DNA of 20,833 nucleotides. Source: an uncultured Oscillospiraceae bacterium. Its GTDB lineage: Bacteria > Bacillota > Clostridia > Oscillospirales > Oscillospiraceae. Location of the stretch: contig CAKUKL010000005.1 of assembly GCA_934662925.1 (NCBI GenBank), positions 1 to 20,833 of the forward strand, read 5' to 3'. Below are positions 7,150-15,272 of this stretch, one piece after another. The first letter of the stretch is position 1. Each line of letters starts with the position of its first letter. The notes below the pieces were generated by a model. It did no database searches and was not told the DNA's origin. It worked only from the letters and a program-made list of their open reading frames with translations. The position numbers and the translations under genes were made by a program.

Positions 7150-7178
7150 AGCATAGTGTCTGTTTTCGACAATGCCAA
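7150..7178 (-). promoter_or_regulatory. Possible araC-type gene promoter overlapping an operator repeat
   Basis: Minus strand TTGGCA (7173-7178) and TATGCT (7150-7155) with a 17-base spacer. Operator repeat 1 fills the spacer, which would suit autorepression. Caution: initiation about 7 bases past the -10 would nearly remove the ribosome binding site, so the start codon or the promoter may be wrong. Confidence 0.35.
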
Positions 7179-7228
7179 ATCAAAATGGAATGTCTATTTT
7201 CGACAATGTTCCGTTCAGTTTTCGTCAT
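7157..7228 (+). promoter_or_regulatory. Operator-like repeats between the AraC regulator and opp operon
   Basis: Two 18-base direct repeats, TGTCTGTTTTCGACAATG (7157-7174) and TGTCTATTTTCGACAATG (7191-7208), differ at one base and start 34 bases apart. Each contains the dyad TGTC-N7-GACA. A third, partial copy (AGTTTTCGTCAT, 7217-7228) lies next to the opp -10 boxes. This is the arrangement expected for an AraC-type activator that also controls itself. Confidence 0.75.
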
Positions 7229-7250
7229 ATCCGAAATCCGCCCCAGACGT

Positions 7251-7266
7251 TACAATCCTTTACAAT
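7251..7266 (+). promoter_or_regulatory. Probable opp operon -10 region(s), activator-dependent
   Basis: TACAAT occurs twice, at 7251-7256 and 7261-7266, each a 5/6 -10 match. Neither has a recognisable -35 at 17 bases; the partial operator copy at 7217-7228 lies just upstream of that place. This suits a promoter that needs the AraC protein. The leader to oppA would be about 180 bases, and the rest of the 7138-7454 gap shows no gene. Confidence 0.5.
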
Positions 7267-7454
7267 AAGACAAAGGGGTTTTACATTCCGGCCGGCCCGG
7301 TCAGACGAAACCTGCGGTCGATTTTTATTATTATACCGCACTTCACCGCCCGGGGTCAATGGTGATTCCGGCTATCCGGAAGGAGGGAATGATGGCCTTT
7401 TTTGTCTTGCTCGGTGGACCCTGTCTCAAAAATTTCAAAACGGGAGGAACAAAA

Positions 7455-9038
7455 ATGAAGAACATGAAAAAAGTCTGGTCGCTCTTGCTTGCCCTGGCCA
7501 TGATCATGGCTCTGGCTGCCGGCTGCTCCGGCGGCGACAACGGCGGAAACAGCAACAACGGCGGAAACGCCGAGAACTCTCAGCCCGCTGACAACGGCGG
7601 TGCCGAGAAGACCAACATCACCATCGGTCTGGACGGCGAGTGGACCACCCTCGACCCCAGCGTCGGCGGCAACATGAGCTACTCCGTTCTGGCCGGCGGC
7701 ATTTACGAGACCCTGCTGTTCAACGACGGCAGCGGCGACCTGAAGCCCCTGCTGGCCGAGAGCTATGAGTGGCAGGACGACACCACGCTGGTGTTCCACC
7801 TGCGTCAGGGCGTGAAGTTCCACAACGGCAACGACTTCGCCGCGGACGACGTCCTGTTCACCCTCCAGCGTCTGGCTGAGAACCCCAACTACGTCAACCG
7901 CTATGAGTGCATCGACTGGGACAACACCTATGCCGAGGACGACTACACCGTGGTCTTCAAGCTGCACAATTTCAACGCCTCTCTGACCGAGAACTTCGCC
8001 TCCTGCATCTCCTGCATTCTGGACAAGGACTGGTATGAAGAGGTCGGCGACGAAGGCGCCGCGCAGGAAATGAACGGCACCGGCCCGTACGTCCTCACTG
8101 AGTGGAAGATGGGCGACTACACCCTGCTGTCCCGCAACGAGAACTACTGGGGCGACGCTCCCTACTACGACACCATCACCCTGAAGTGCTACTCCGAGCC
8201 CACCACCCGCGTCATGGAGTATCAGACCGGCACTCTGGACATCTGCTACATCAACCGCAGCCAGGATATCGACCAGCTGGAGTCCGGCGCTTTCGCCGAC
8301 ACCTATGAGGTCGCCCGCGCGGTCCACGGCGTGTGCGGCGTGGGCCTGACCTCCTGGCCCGAGGTCAGCGACACCTTCCTTGACATCCGCGTCCGTCAGG
8401 CCATCGCCTACGCCATCGACGTCCCCACTCTGGTGGACTCCGTGGGCGGCTCCGCTCTGACCGTCGCCAACTCCATCCTGCCCGTGTCCGACTGGGCTTA
8501 CGCCGATCTGGGCTCCTACAGCTACGATCCCGACAAGTCCCGCGAGCTGCTGGCCGACTACGGCAAGCCCGTGTCCTTCACCATGGTCATCAACAACTCC
8601 GGCTATCAGCCTGACATCGCCGAGGCCCTTCAGGGCTACCTGGCCGAGGTCGGCATCGACATGCAGATCGAGACCTATGAGTTCGCTACCTTCATCTCCA
8701 AGCTGATCAACTGCGAGATCGCCGCCACCATCAACAGCAACTCCGGCGGATCCGACCCCAGCGACTCCTTCACTCCCTACGAGCGCAACTCCGGCAACGC
8801 CTGCGCCGAGTTCCGCGACGAGGAGCTGCTCACCCTGCTGGAGCAGGCCAAGAACGAGGCCGATGTGGAGACCCGTAAGGGCATGTATAAGGAGATCCAG
8901 CAGATCGTCCACGACAACTTCTACTTCATCCCCCTGTACACCGGCCGCACCGTCTACGCTGTGCGCAACGGCATCACCGGCGTGGAGGACAGCCTCACCA
9001 GCGAGAACGCCATCACCCTCGGCATGCTCGGCGGCTGA
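7455..9038 (+). CDS. oppA: Peptide/nickel-class ABC transporter substrate-binding lipoprotein (SBP family 5)
   Basis: Extracytoplasmic lipoprotein that captures the ligand and delivers it to the OppBC channel. The 527-residue precursor has a charged start (MKNMKK), a hydrophobic core and the lipobox LAAGC with C24 as the lipidated residue, then a Ser/Asn/Gly linker to about residue 50. Family-5 features follow: LDPSVGGN near the N-terminus, the LVFHLRQGVKFHNG segment, GTGPYVL, and ITGVEDSL near the end. The chosen ATG 7455 follows GGGAGGA and starts a proper signal peptide. An in-frame pair of upstream ATGs (7389, 7392) also follows an AGGAGG and would add about 21-22 residues. First gene of the operon. 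The ligand could be an oligopeptide or another small molecule; family 5 is broad. Confidence 0.95.
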   Translation: MKNMKKVWSLLLALAMIMALAAGCSGGDNGGNSNNGGNAENSQPADNGGAEKTNITIGLDGEWTTLDPSVGGNMSYSVLAGGIYETLLFNDGSGDLKPLLAESYEWQDDTTLVFHLRQGVKFHNGNDFAADDVLFTLQRLAENPNYVNRYECIDWDNTYAEDDYTVVFKLHNFNASLTENFASCISCILDKDWYEEVGDEGAAQEMNGTGPYVLTEWKMGDYTLLSRNENYWGDAPYYDTITLKCYSEPTTRVMEYQTGTLDICYINRSQDIDQLESGAFADTYEVARAVHGVCGVGLTSWPEVSDTFLDIRVRQAIAYAIDVPTLVDSVGGSALTVANSILPVSDWAYADLGSYSYDPDKSRELLADYGKPVSFTMVINNSGYQPDIAEALQGYLAEVGIDMQIETYEFATFISKLINCEIAATINSNSGGSDPSDSFTPYERNSGNACAEFRDEELLTLLEQAKNEADVETRKGMYKEIQQIVHDNFYFIPLYTGRTVYAVRNGITGVEDSLTSENAITLGMLGG

Positions 9039-9079
9039 TGCGCTGACCGTCTGCTGACGCGAAAACCCGAAAACTTCAT

Positions 9080-9122
9080 GGGCCAGCGGAGGCCGGGAGG
9101 CACATCCCGCTTCCGCTGGCCC
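9080..9122 (+). other. Intercistronic stem-loop between oppA and oppB
   Basis: GGGCCAGCGGA (9080-9090) pairs with TCCGCTGGCCC (9112-9122), and the interior can pair GGGA with TCCC. No U-tract follows. Such a stem typically protects the 3' end of the binding-protein message, giving more binding protein than permease, and may cause partial termination. Confidence 0.75.
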
Positions 9123-9184
9123 CACGCATTTACGGAAACTCTACCCCTGTGAAAACGGACTGATTTTTGGAAGGAGGTCCTTGT

Positions 9185-10180
9185 ATGATCCGATACATCA
9201 TCCGGCGTATTCTCCTGATGATCCCCATCCTTCTGGGCGTGATCATCGTGGTATTCACCATCAACTTCTGCAGCGAGAGCAGCCCCGCCGTCACCATTCT
9301 GGGCGCCACCGCCACCCCCGAAAAGGTGGCTCAGGTGGAGCATGAGCTGGGCCTTGACCGGCCCTATCTCGAGCAGCTGGGCAGCTATCTCTACAATCTG
9401 GTCGTCAAGCGCGATCTGGGCAATTCCTATGTCTATAAGACTCCCGTGGCCAAGCTCATCGCCGCCCGCCTGCCCAGCACCGTCAAGGTGGGCCTCATGG
9501 GCGTCGTGCTCAGCGTCATCATCGGCATACCGCTGGGCGTGCTGGCCGCCGTCAAACAATATTCCGTGCTGGACTACGGCGCGACGTTTTTGTCCGTCAT
9601 CCTGTCCGCCGTGCCCAGCTTCTGGCTGGCCCTGATGCTCATCACCATTTTCTCGGTGAACCTGCACTGGCTGCCCGTCTCCGGCGTGGGCACGTGGAAG
9701 CACTACGTCCTGCCCGTCATCTCCGTGGCCATCGGCCCCATCGCCATGATCACCCGTATGACCCGCTCCTCCATGCTGGAGGTCATCCGGCAGGACTACA
9801 TCCGCACCGCCCGGGCCAAGGGCCTGTCTGAGGGCAACGTCATCATCCACCACGTGCTCCAGAACGGCCTGATTCCCGTGGCCACCATCGTGGGCATGAT
9901 GATCGGCATTTCCATGACCGGCGCCATCATCGTGGAGACCATCTTCAATATTCCCGGCCTCGGTACGCTGATGAACTCCTCCATCTCCTCCAAGGACTAC
10001 ATCACGGTTCAGGGCTGCGTGCTGATCTGCGCCTTTATCGTCACCACCATGAACCTGCTCACCGACATCGCATACGCCTTCATCGATCCCCGCATCAAGG
10101 CCCAGTACGCCGCGGCCGGCGCCAGCCATAAGCGGGAGAGCAAGAAGGAAGAAAAAACGAAGGGAGGCAGCGCCGCATGA
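9185..10180 (+). CDS. oppB: Oligopeptide/dipeptide ABC transporter permease, OppB/DppB type
   Basis: Inner-membrane channel subunit, 331 residues. It opens with MIRYIIRRILLMIPILLGV, the characteristic OppB N-terminal membrane helix, followed by an extracytoplasmic loop with ALGLDRP-like EHELGLDRPYLEQ and further membrane helices. The cytoplasmic coupling loop (EAA-type) is DYIRTARAKGLSEGNVIIHHVLQN, which contacts the ATPases. The Lys/Glu-rich tail KRESKKEEKTKGG is cytoplasmic. The ATG at 9185 follows AAGGAGGT at proper distance. The stop overlaps the start of oppC by four bases (ATGA), indicating translational coupling. Confidence 0.95.
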   Translation: MIRYIIRRILLMIPILLGVIIVVFTINFCSESSPAVTILGATATPEKVAQVEHELGLDRPYLEQLGSYLYNLVVKRDLGNSYVYKTPVAKLIAARLPSTVKVGLMGVVLSVIIGIPLGVLAAVKQYSVLDYGATFLSVILSAVPSFWLALMLITIFSVNLHWLPVSGVGTWKHYVLPVISVAIGPIAMITRMTRSSMLEVIRQDYIRTARAKGLSEGNVIIHHVLQNGLIPVATIVGMMIGISMTGAIIVETIFNIPGLGTLMNSSISSKDYITVQGCVLICAFIVTTMNLLTDIAYAFIDPRIKAQYAAAGASHKRESKKEEKTKGGSAA

Positions 10181-11070
10181 CTACCCCTGCCGCGTCCGGG
10201 GCCGCTACGCCCCGCAGCAAGAAAAAGCGCCGCAGTCAGGCCGGCGAGATCTGGCGCCGCCTGAAAAAGAGCAAGCCCGCCATGATTTCTCTGGCGTTCA
10301 TCATCTTCCTGATCCTGTGCGCCGTGTTCGCCCCCTTCATCGCCCCCTACGACTACGCCAAGCAGGATCTGGCCTCCAAGTTCGTCATGCCCTGTCTGGA
10401 GCACCCGCTGGGCACCGATAACTTCGGCCGCGACCTGCTGTCCCGCCTGATCTACGGCGGACGCATCTCCCTGCTGGTGTCCTTCTTCTCCGTGGCCCTG
10501 AGCGTCGGCATCGCCGTCATTCTGGGCGTCACCGTGGGCTACTTCGGCGGTGTATACGACAACATCGTCATGCGTATTCTGGACATTTTCATGGCCATTC
10601 CGGGCATGATGCTGGCCATCTCCATCTCCGCCGCCCTCGGCCCCGGCCTGATCAACACCGGCATCGCCATCTCCATCGGCGGCATACCGCCATTTGCCCG
10701 GCAGCTGCGGGCCTCAGTCATGCTGGTGCGCGAGGAGGAGTTCGTCGAGGCGTCCCACGCCTTCGGCGCCAGCCACTGGCGCATCATGTTCAAGCATATC
10801 CTGCCCAACACGCTGGCCCCCATCATCGTGCAGATCTCCCTGCGTCTGGGCGAGAACATCCTGTCCATCGCCGGTCTGTCCTTCATCGGTCTGGGCGTCA
10901 TGCCCCCCACGCCGGAATGGGGCAACATCCTGTCCTCCGGCCGTGAGTTCATCTCGGTGTACTGGCCCCTCATCACCTTCCCCGGCATCCTGATTGGCCT
11001 GACCATGCTGGCCTTCAACCTGCTGGGCGACGGCCTGCGGGACGCCATGGACCCGCGTCTGAAGCAGTAA
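10177..11070 (+). CDS. oppC: Oligopeptide/dipeptide ABC transporter permease, OppC/DppC type
   Basis: Second channel subunit, 297 residues, pairing with OppB. A basic cytoplasmic start (RSKKKRRSQ) is followed by the first membrane helix at about 35-55, then the OppC-typical [24 protein letters not shown]. The coupling loop is [26 protein letters not shown], and the final segment [19 protein letters not shown] is the usual OppC C-terminus. It overlaps oppB by four bases and is followed after 13 bases by oppD. No irregularity was seen. Confidence 0.95.
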   Translation: MTTPAASGAATPRSKKKRRSQAGEIWRRLKKSKPAMISLAFIIFLILCAVFAPFIAPYDYAKQDLASKFVMPCLEHPLGTDNFGRDLLSRLIYGGRISLLVSFFSVALSVGIAVILGVTVGYFGGVYDNIVMRILDIFMAIPGMMLAISISAALGPGLINTGIAISIGGIPPFARQLRASVMLVREEEFVEASHAFGASHWRIMFKHILPNTLAPIIVQISLRLGENILSIAGLSFIGLGVMPPTPEWGNILSSGREFISVYWPLITFPGILIGLTMLAFNLLGDGLRDAMDPRLKQ

Positions 11071-11083
11071 GGAGGCACAGAAC

Positions 11084-12055
11084 ATGAGTTTGTTGGAGAT
11101 CAAAGACCTGTCCATCCAGTATGTGACAGATGAAAGCGTCGTTTCCGCCGTCAACGGCATCTCCCTGACGCTGGACGAGGGCACCACCCTCGGTCTGGTG
11201 GGCGAGACCGGCGCAGGCAAGACCACCACCGCACTGGGCATCATGCGTCTGGTGCCCGATCCCCCCGGAAAGATCACCGGCGGCCAGATCCTCTACCGCG
11301 GCGAGGACCTCTTCCAGAAGTCCGAGCGCGAGATGCGCAAGATCCGCGGCAAGGACATCTCCATGATCTTTCAGGACCCCATGACCGCCCTGAACCCCGT
11401 CCACCCCGTGGGCCGGCAGATCGCGGAGGTCATCAAGCTCCACCAGAACTGCTCCGCCAAGGAGGCGGCCAAGCGGGCCGGTGAGATGCTGGAGAAGGTG
11501 GGCATCCCCGCCGAGCGCGCCGCCGACTTCCCCCACCAGTTCTCCGGCGGCATGAAGCAGCGCGTCGTCATCGCCATCGCGCTGGCCTGCGACCCGGTGC
11601 TCCTTATCGCGGACGAGCCCACCACCGCGCTGGACGTGACCATTCAGGCGCAGGTGCTGGACATGATCAACAACCTGAAAAAGGAATTCAACACCGCCAT
11701 GCTGCTCATCACCCATGATCTGGGCATCGTGGCCGAGACCTGCGACCGGGTGGCCATCATGTACGCCGGTCAGATCGTGGAGTACGGCGACCTGCCCGCC
11801 ATCTTCGACCACACGGCCCACCCCTATACTCAGGGCCTGTTCGGCTCCATCCCCCGTCTGGACATCGACGTGGATGAGCTGTCCCCCATTCAGGGCCTCA
11901 TGCCCGACCCGGCCAACCTGCCCACCGGCTGCAAGTTCCATCCCCGGTGCCCCTACGCCACCGAGATGTGCGCCCAGCAGGAGCCTGAGCTGACCCAGCT
12001 GGGTGAAAATCACTGGAGCCGCTGCTTCAAGACCGCACAGGAAGGAGGGGTATGA
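11084..12055 (+). CDS. oppD: ABC transporter ATP-binding protein, OppD/DppD type
   Basis: Cytoplasmic ATPase powering import, 323 residues. Walker A is GETGAGKTT (40-48), the Q-loop is in [12 protein letters not shown], the ABC signature reads FSGGMKQR, Walker B is [12 protein letters not shown] and the H-loop is LLITHDL. The C-terminal oligopeptide/dipeptide extension holds [14 protein letters not shown] and a last Cys before the end; these Cys residues match those that bind a 4Fe-4S cluster in characterised DppD-type subunits (family knowledge, not shown here). AAGGAGG precedes the ATG. The stop is one base before the start of oppF. Confidence 0.95.
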   Translation: MSLLEIKDLSIQYVTDESVVSAVNGISLTLDEGTTLGLVGETGAGKTTTALGIMRLVPDPPGKITGGQILYRGEDLFQKSEREMRKIRGKDISMIFQDPMTALNPVHPVGRQIAEVIKLHQNCSAKEAAKRAGEMLEKVGIPAERAADFPHQFSGGMKQRVVIAIALACDPVLLIADEPTTALDVTIQAQVLDMINNLKKEFNTAMLLITHDLGIVAETCDRVAIMYAGQIVEYGDLPAIFDHTAHPYTQGLFGSIPRLDIDVDELSPIQGLMPDPANLPTGCKFHPRCPYATEMCAQQEPELTQLGENHWSRCFKTAQEGGV

Positions 12056-12056
12056 C

Positions 12057-13016
12057 ATGGCAATGCTGGAAGTCCGTCACCTGAAAAAATATTTCAAGAC
12101 CCCCCGGGGACCGCTCCACGCGGTGGAGGACGTGTCCTTCGACCTTGAGGAGGGCAAGACCCTGGGCGTAGTCGGCGAGTCCGGCTGCGGCAAGTCCACC
12201 CTCGGCCGCGTCATTCTCGGCCTGTCCGACGCCACGGAGGGCGAGGTCCGCTTCCGCGGCGAGGAGACCACCCATCTCAAGCCCGCCGAGCGCAAGGCCC
12301 TGCGGAAAAAGATGCAGATCATCTTTCAGGACCCGTTTTCCTCGCTGGACCCCCGTATGTGCGTCCGCGACCTTATCGCCGAGCCGCTGGAGATCTTCGG
12401 CATGTACCGCACCAAGGACGAGATCTATGACCGCGTGGCCGAGCTGATGGATACCGTCGGCCTCGCCGAGCGGTTCGACCTGTCCTATCCCCACGAGCTG
12501 GACGGCGGCCGCCGCCAGCGCATCGGCATCGCCCGGGCCCTTGCCGTCAACCCGGAGTTCATTGTCTGTGACGAGCCCGTCTCCGCCCTTGACGTGTCCA
12601 TTCAGGCCCAGATCCTGAACCTGCTTCAGCAGCTCCAGCGCACCCACGGCCTGTCCTACCTGTTCATCACCCACAACCTGTCCGTGGTCAAGCACATTTC
12701 CGACGACATCATGGTCATGTATCTGGGCTGTCTGGTGGAAAAGTGCCCCGCCAAGGAGCTGTTCAAGTACCCGCTGCACCCCTATACCAAGGGTCTGCTG
12801 TCCGCCATCCCCATTCCCTCCATCCATCACCAGAAGGAGCGCATCCTCCTGTCCGGCGAGCTGTCCTCGCCCGTCAACCCCAAGCCGGGCTGCCGCTTCG
12901 CCGCCCGCTGCCCCTACGCCAAGGAAGAGTGCTTCCAGACCATGCCGCCGCTGGTGGAGCTGATGGAGGGCCACACGGTGGCCTGCCACTTCGCAAAAGA
13001 AATCAACAATATGTGA
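12057..13016 (+). CDS. oppF: ABC transporter ATP-binding protein, OppF/DppF type
   Basis: Second ATPase of the importer, 319 residues. Walker A is GESGCGKST, the Q-loop lies in IIFQDPFSSLDP, Walker B is FIVCDEPVSALD and the H-loop LFITHNL. The signature region reads ELDGGRRQRIGIARAL, so the usual LSGGQ is LDGGR, a variant noted separately. The C-terminal extension has CRFAARCPYAKEEC and a Cys near the end. The ATG at 12057 is favoured by GGAAGGAGGGG seven bases upstream; the in-frame ATG at 12063 is less well placed. The reductase gene follows after 28 bases without a terminator. Confidence 0.94.
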   Translation: MAMLEVRHLKKYFKTPRGPLHAVEDVSFDLEEGKTLGVVGESGCGKSTLGRVILGLSDATEGEVRFRGEETTHLKPAERKALRKKMQIIFQDPFSSLDPRMCVRDLIAEPLEIFGMYRTKDEIYDRVAELMDTVGLAERFDLSYPHELDGGRRQRIGIARALAVNPEFIVCDEPVSALDVSIQAQILNLLQQLQRTHGLSYLFITHNLSVVKHISDDIMVMYLGCLVEKCPAKELFKYPLHPYTKGLLSAIPIPSIHHQKERILLSGELSSPVNPKPGCRFAARCPYAKEECFQTMPPLVELMEGHTVACHFAKEINNM

Positions 13017-13044
13017 TCCGATCGGACACGGGAGGTCTAAATTT

Positions 13045-14985
13045 ATGCACGATATGTTCCCCCATCTGCTTTCCCCGCTGCGGGTCGGCAACCACATCCT
13101 GAAAAACCGGATGATCTGCCCCCCCAGCAAGCCCCACTTCATTCAGGGGCCCGAGAACTACCCCTCCAACATCATCGACCATTACGCCCAGCGTGCCCGC
13201 AACGGCGCCGCCCTCATCACCTGCGACGGCACCCATCTGGACGGCGATATGGGCCCCCACATGATGGGCTGGGACGGCACCAACGCCAACGTCCAGCACT
13301 ACATGGCTCAGATGGCCGACGCCATCCACTTTTACGGCTCTCTGGCCAACGGCGTCATCATGGCCTTTGCCCCCCGGGGCTACGACGTGAGCGAGGGCGT
13401 CCCCACCCACTACGTGGTGGGCGACGGCAGCAAGCCCCGCTACGACTGCAAGGAAATGACGCTGGAGATGATCCAGGAGTTCATCGACACCTGCGTGAAG
13501 CTGGCTAAGGTCCAGCAGGAGGCGGGCTTCGATGGTGTCTACATCCACATGGCCTACCGCGGCGTTATTCCCGGCCGGTTCCTCTCCCCGCTGACCAACA
13601 AGCGCACCGACGAATACGGCGGCAGCTTTGAAAACCGCATCCGCTTCCCCCTCACCCTGTGTCAGGAGATCAAGAAGGCCTGCGGCAAAGACTTCCTCAT
13701 CGAGGCCAGCATCTCCGGCCACGACCCCGACCCCGCGGGCTGGACGCTGGAGGACAGCTGCAATTTCGCCAAGGCCGCCAAGGGCCGCATCGACATTCTC
13801 CAGCTCCGCGCCCCCACCATCGATCCCAACCACCCCACCGGCTTCAGCCTCGCCCCCACGCCGTGGCTCTACATGGCCGAGACGGTGAAGGCATCCAACC
13901 CGGAGATCGTCATCTCCACCGTGGCCGGCTACATGGACCCCGTGGAAAATGAGAAGATCATCGCCGAGGGCAAGGCCGACCTCATCTCCATGGCCCGGGC
14001 TTTCGTCAGCAACCCGGAGTACGGCAAGCTGGTGTACGAGGGCCGCCCGCAGGACATCGTGCCCTGCATCCGCTGCAACAAGTGCCACCGCAGCAGCGAC
14101 TCCGATCCCTGGATGAGCGTCTGCTCCGTCAACCCCCGCTGGGCCATGGATCACCGCATCGACAAGCTCATCGTCAAGCCCGAGCGCTCCCGCCGGGTTG
14201 GCATCGTGGGCGGCGGCGTGGCCGGTATGGAGGCCGCGCTGGAGTGCGCCAAGCGGGGCCATCAGGTCACGCTGTATGAAAAGTCCGGCAAGCTGGGCGG
14301 CCTGCTCAACCACGCCGACGACGTGGACTTCAAGTGGCCCCTGCGGAACTTCAAGAACTTCATGGTCCGCAAGGTGGGCGAAAACCCCGCCATCACCGTG
14401 AAGCTGAACACCGCCGCCACGGTGGATCAGCTCAACGCCGACGGCAATGAGGTCGTCATCGCCGCCGTGGGCTCCGAGCCCATCTCCGTCCCCATCCCCG
14501 GTCTGGACGGCCCGCAGGTTATGAACGCCGTGGAGGTCTACGGCCGTGAGGACGAGCTGGCCCACGACGTGGTGGTCATCGGCGGCGGCGACATCGGCAC
14601 CGAGACCGGCCTCTACCTCGCCCGGAAGGGCCACAAGGTCACCGTCATCGAAATGAAAAACATGCTGGCTCCCGAGTCCTACCGCGTACACTACTACAGC
14701 ATGTTCATGGAGGCCTGCGACGAGGAGCCCAACTTCTCCAGCCTGCTGGAGTGCAAAGTCACCGAAGTGACGGCGGACAGCGTCTCCTACACCGACAAGA
14801 ACGGCGAGAGCCACTCCATCCCCGCCGGGAGCGTGGTGGTGGCCGCCGGTATGCGGGCCAAGCTGGATGAGGCCTATTCCTTCGCCTCCGCCGGAAAGCA
14901 GTTCTTCGTGGTGGGCGACTGCGTCAAGGCCGGCAGCGTCCAGAAGTGCATGCGCACCGCCTTCGATATCGCCAATTCCATCTGA
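13045..14985 (+). CDS. FMN/4Fe-4S/FAD-dependent NAD(P)H reductase of the 2,4-dienoyl-CoA reductase/BaiCD (old yellow enzyme-like) class
   Basis: 646 residues, the usual length for this multi-domain class, which reduces activated C=C bonds or related groups. The FMN-binding TIM barrel runs to about 335 (LSPLRVGNHILKNRM at the start; FLSPLTNKRTDEYGG at 179-193). The cluster Cys residues are C341, C344, C347 and C360 (CIRCNKC-x12-C). An FAD motif VGIVGGGVAGMEAA begins at 385, and an NAD(P) motif VVVIGGGDIGTETG begins at 509. Where relatives have a His-x-x-His-x-Gly-Tyr-like active-site segment this protein has HMAYRGV (168-174). GGGAGGT precedes the ATG. It is the last gene of the opp operon before the terminator, so its substrate is probably linked to what the importer carries. 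The true substrate is unknown. Confidence 0.92.
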   Translation: MHDMFPHLLSPLRVGNHILKNRMICPPSKPHFIQGPENYPSNIIDHYAQRARNGAALITCDGTHLDGDMGPHMMGWDGTNANVQHYMAQMADAIHFYGSLANGVIMAFAPRGYDVSEGVPTHYVVGDGSKPRYDCKEMTLEMIQEFIDTCVKLAKVQQEAGFDGVYIHMAYRGVIPGRFLSPLTNKRTDEYGGSFENRIRFPLTLCQEIKKACGKDFLIEASISGHDPDPAGWTLEDSCNFAKAAKGRIDILQLRAPTIDPNHPTGFSLAPTPWLYMAETVKASNPEIVISTVAGYMDPVENEKIIAEGKADLISMARAFVSNPEYGKLVYEGRPQDIVPCIRCNKCHRSSDSDPWMSVCSVNPRWAMDHRIDKLIVKPERSRRVGIVGGGVAGMEAALECAKRGHQVTLYEKSGKLGGLLNHADDVDFKWPLRNFKNFMVRKVGENPAITVKLNTAATVDQLNADGNEVVIAAVGSEPISVPIPGLDGPQVMNAVEVYGREDELAHDVVVIGGGDIGTETGLYLARKGHKVTVIEMKNMLAPESYRVHYYSMFMEACDEEPNFSSLLECKVTEVTADSVSYTDKNGESHSIPAGSVVVAAGMRAKLDEAYSFASAGKQFFVVGDCVKAGSVQKCMRTAFDIANSI

Positions 14986-15024
14986 TCCTCCGCCGCGGCG
15001 GAATCTCCCCGCTGCTTTTTCTCC

Positions 15025-15063
15025 CCGCCGGGCACGGTTTGAACGCCGCGCCCGGCGGTTTTT
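15025..15063 (+). terminator. Terminator of the opp-reductase operon
   Basis: CCGCCGGGC (15025-15033) pairs with GCCCGGCGG (15050-15058), followed by five T residues. It lies 40 bases after the reductase stop and is the first good terminator after oppA. Confidence 0.9.
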
Positions 15064-15096
15064 GTGTCATTTTGTTTCCGCTCCGCCGAAAAACCG

Positions 15097-15125
15097 TGGA
15101 AAAATATCGGACACCGTGGTATAAT
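15097..15125 (+). promoter_or_regulatory. Promoter of the first degV gene
   Basis: A perfect extended -10, TGGTATAAT (15117-15125), with a 4/6 -35 (TGGAAA, 15097-15102) at 17 bases. The transcript would have a GC-rich leader of about 140 bases. Confidence 0.8.
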
Positions 15126-15206
15126 GGTCTCAACGCGGCGACGGCCCTTCCGCACCCGTTTCCCGTCCGCAAAAGGCGGGCATCCGTCCGGAAAACGCCG
15201 CGCCGC

Positions 15207-15255
15207 CCGGCCGGATCGGTTCCCGGCCGGAGACCACGCCCGCAGCGACGCGGGC
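15207..15255 (+). other. Two GC-rich hairpins in the degV leader
   Basis: CCGGCCGG (15207-15214) can pair with a second CCGGCCGG (15223-15230), and GCCCGC (15238-15243) pairs with GCGGGC (15250-15255). The second stem ends only four bases before the ribosome binding site AAGGGGG, so it could affect initiation. No known riboswitch was recognised in this leader. Confidence 0.45.
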
Positions 15256-15272
15256 CATAAGGGGGATTTGTC

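Noticed and set aside
7157..7208. The two 18-base repeats as a minimal CRISPR array
   Set aside because: There are only two units with a 16-base gap in a regulator/operon gap, each with an internal dyad; no cas genes are present. Operators fit better.
14986..14999. CCGCCGCGGCGG palindrome after the reductase stop as a third copy of the structured element
   Set aside because: It resembles stem 1 only in being GC-rich; the GCAGAG flank, the linker, the ACATGTG loop and the other stems are absent.
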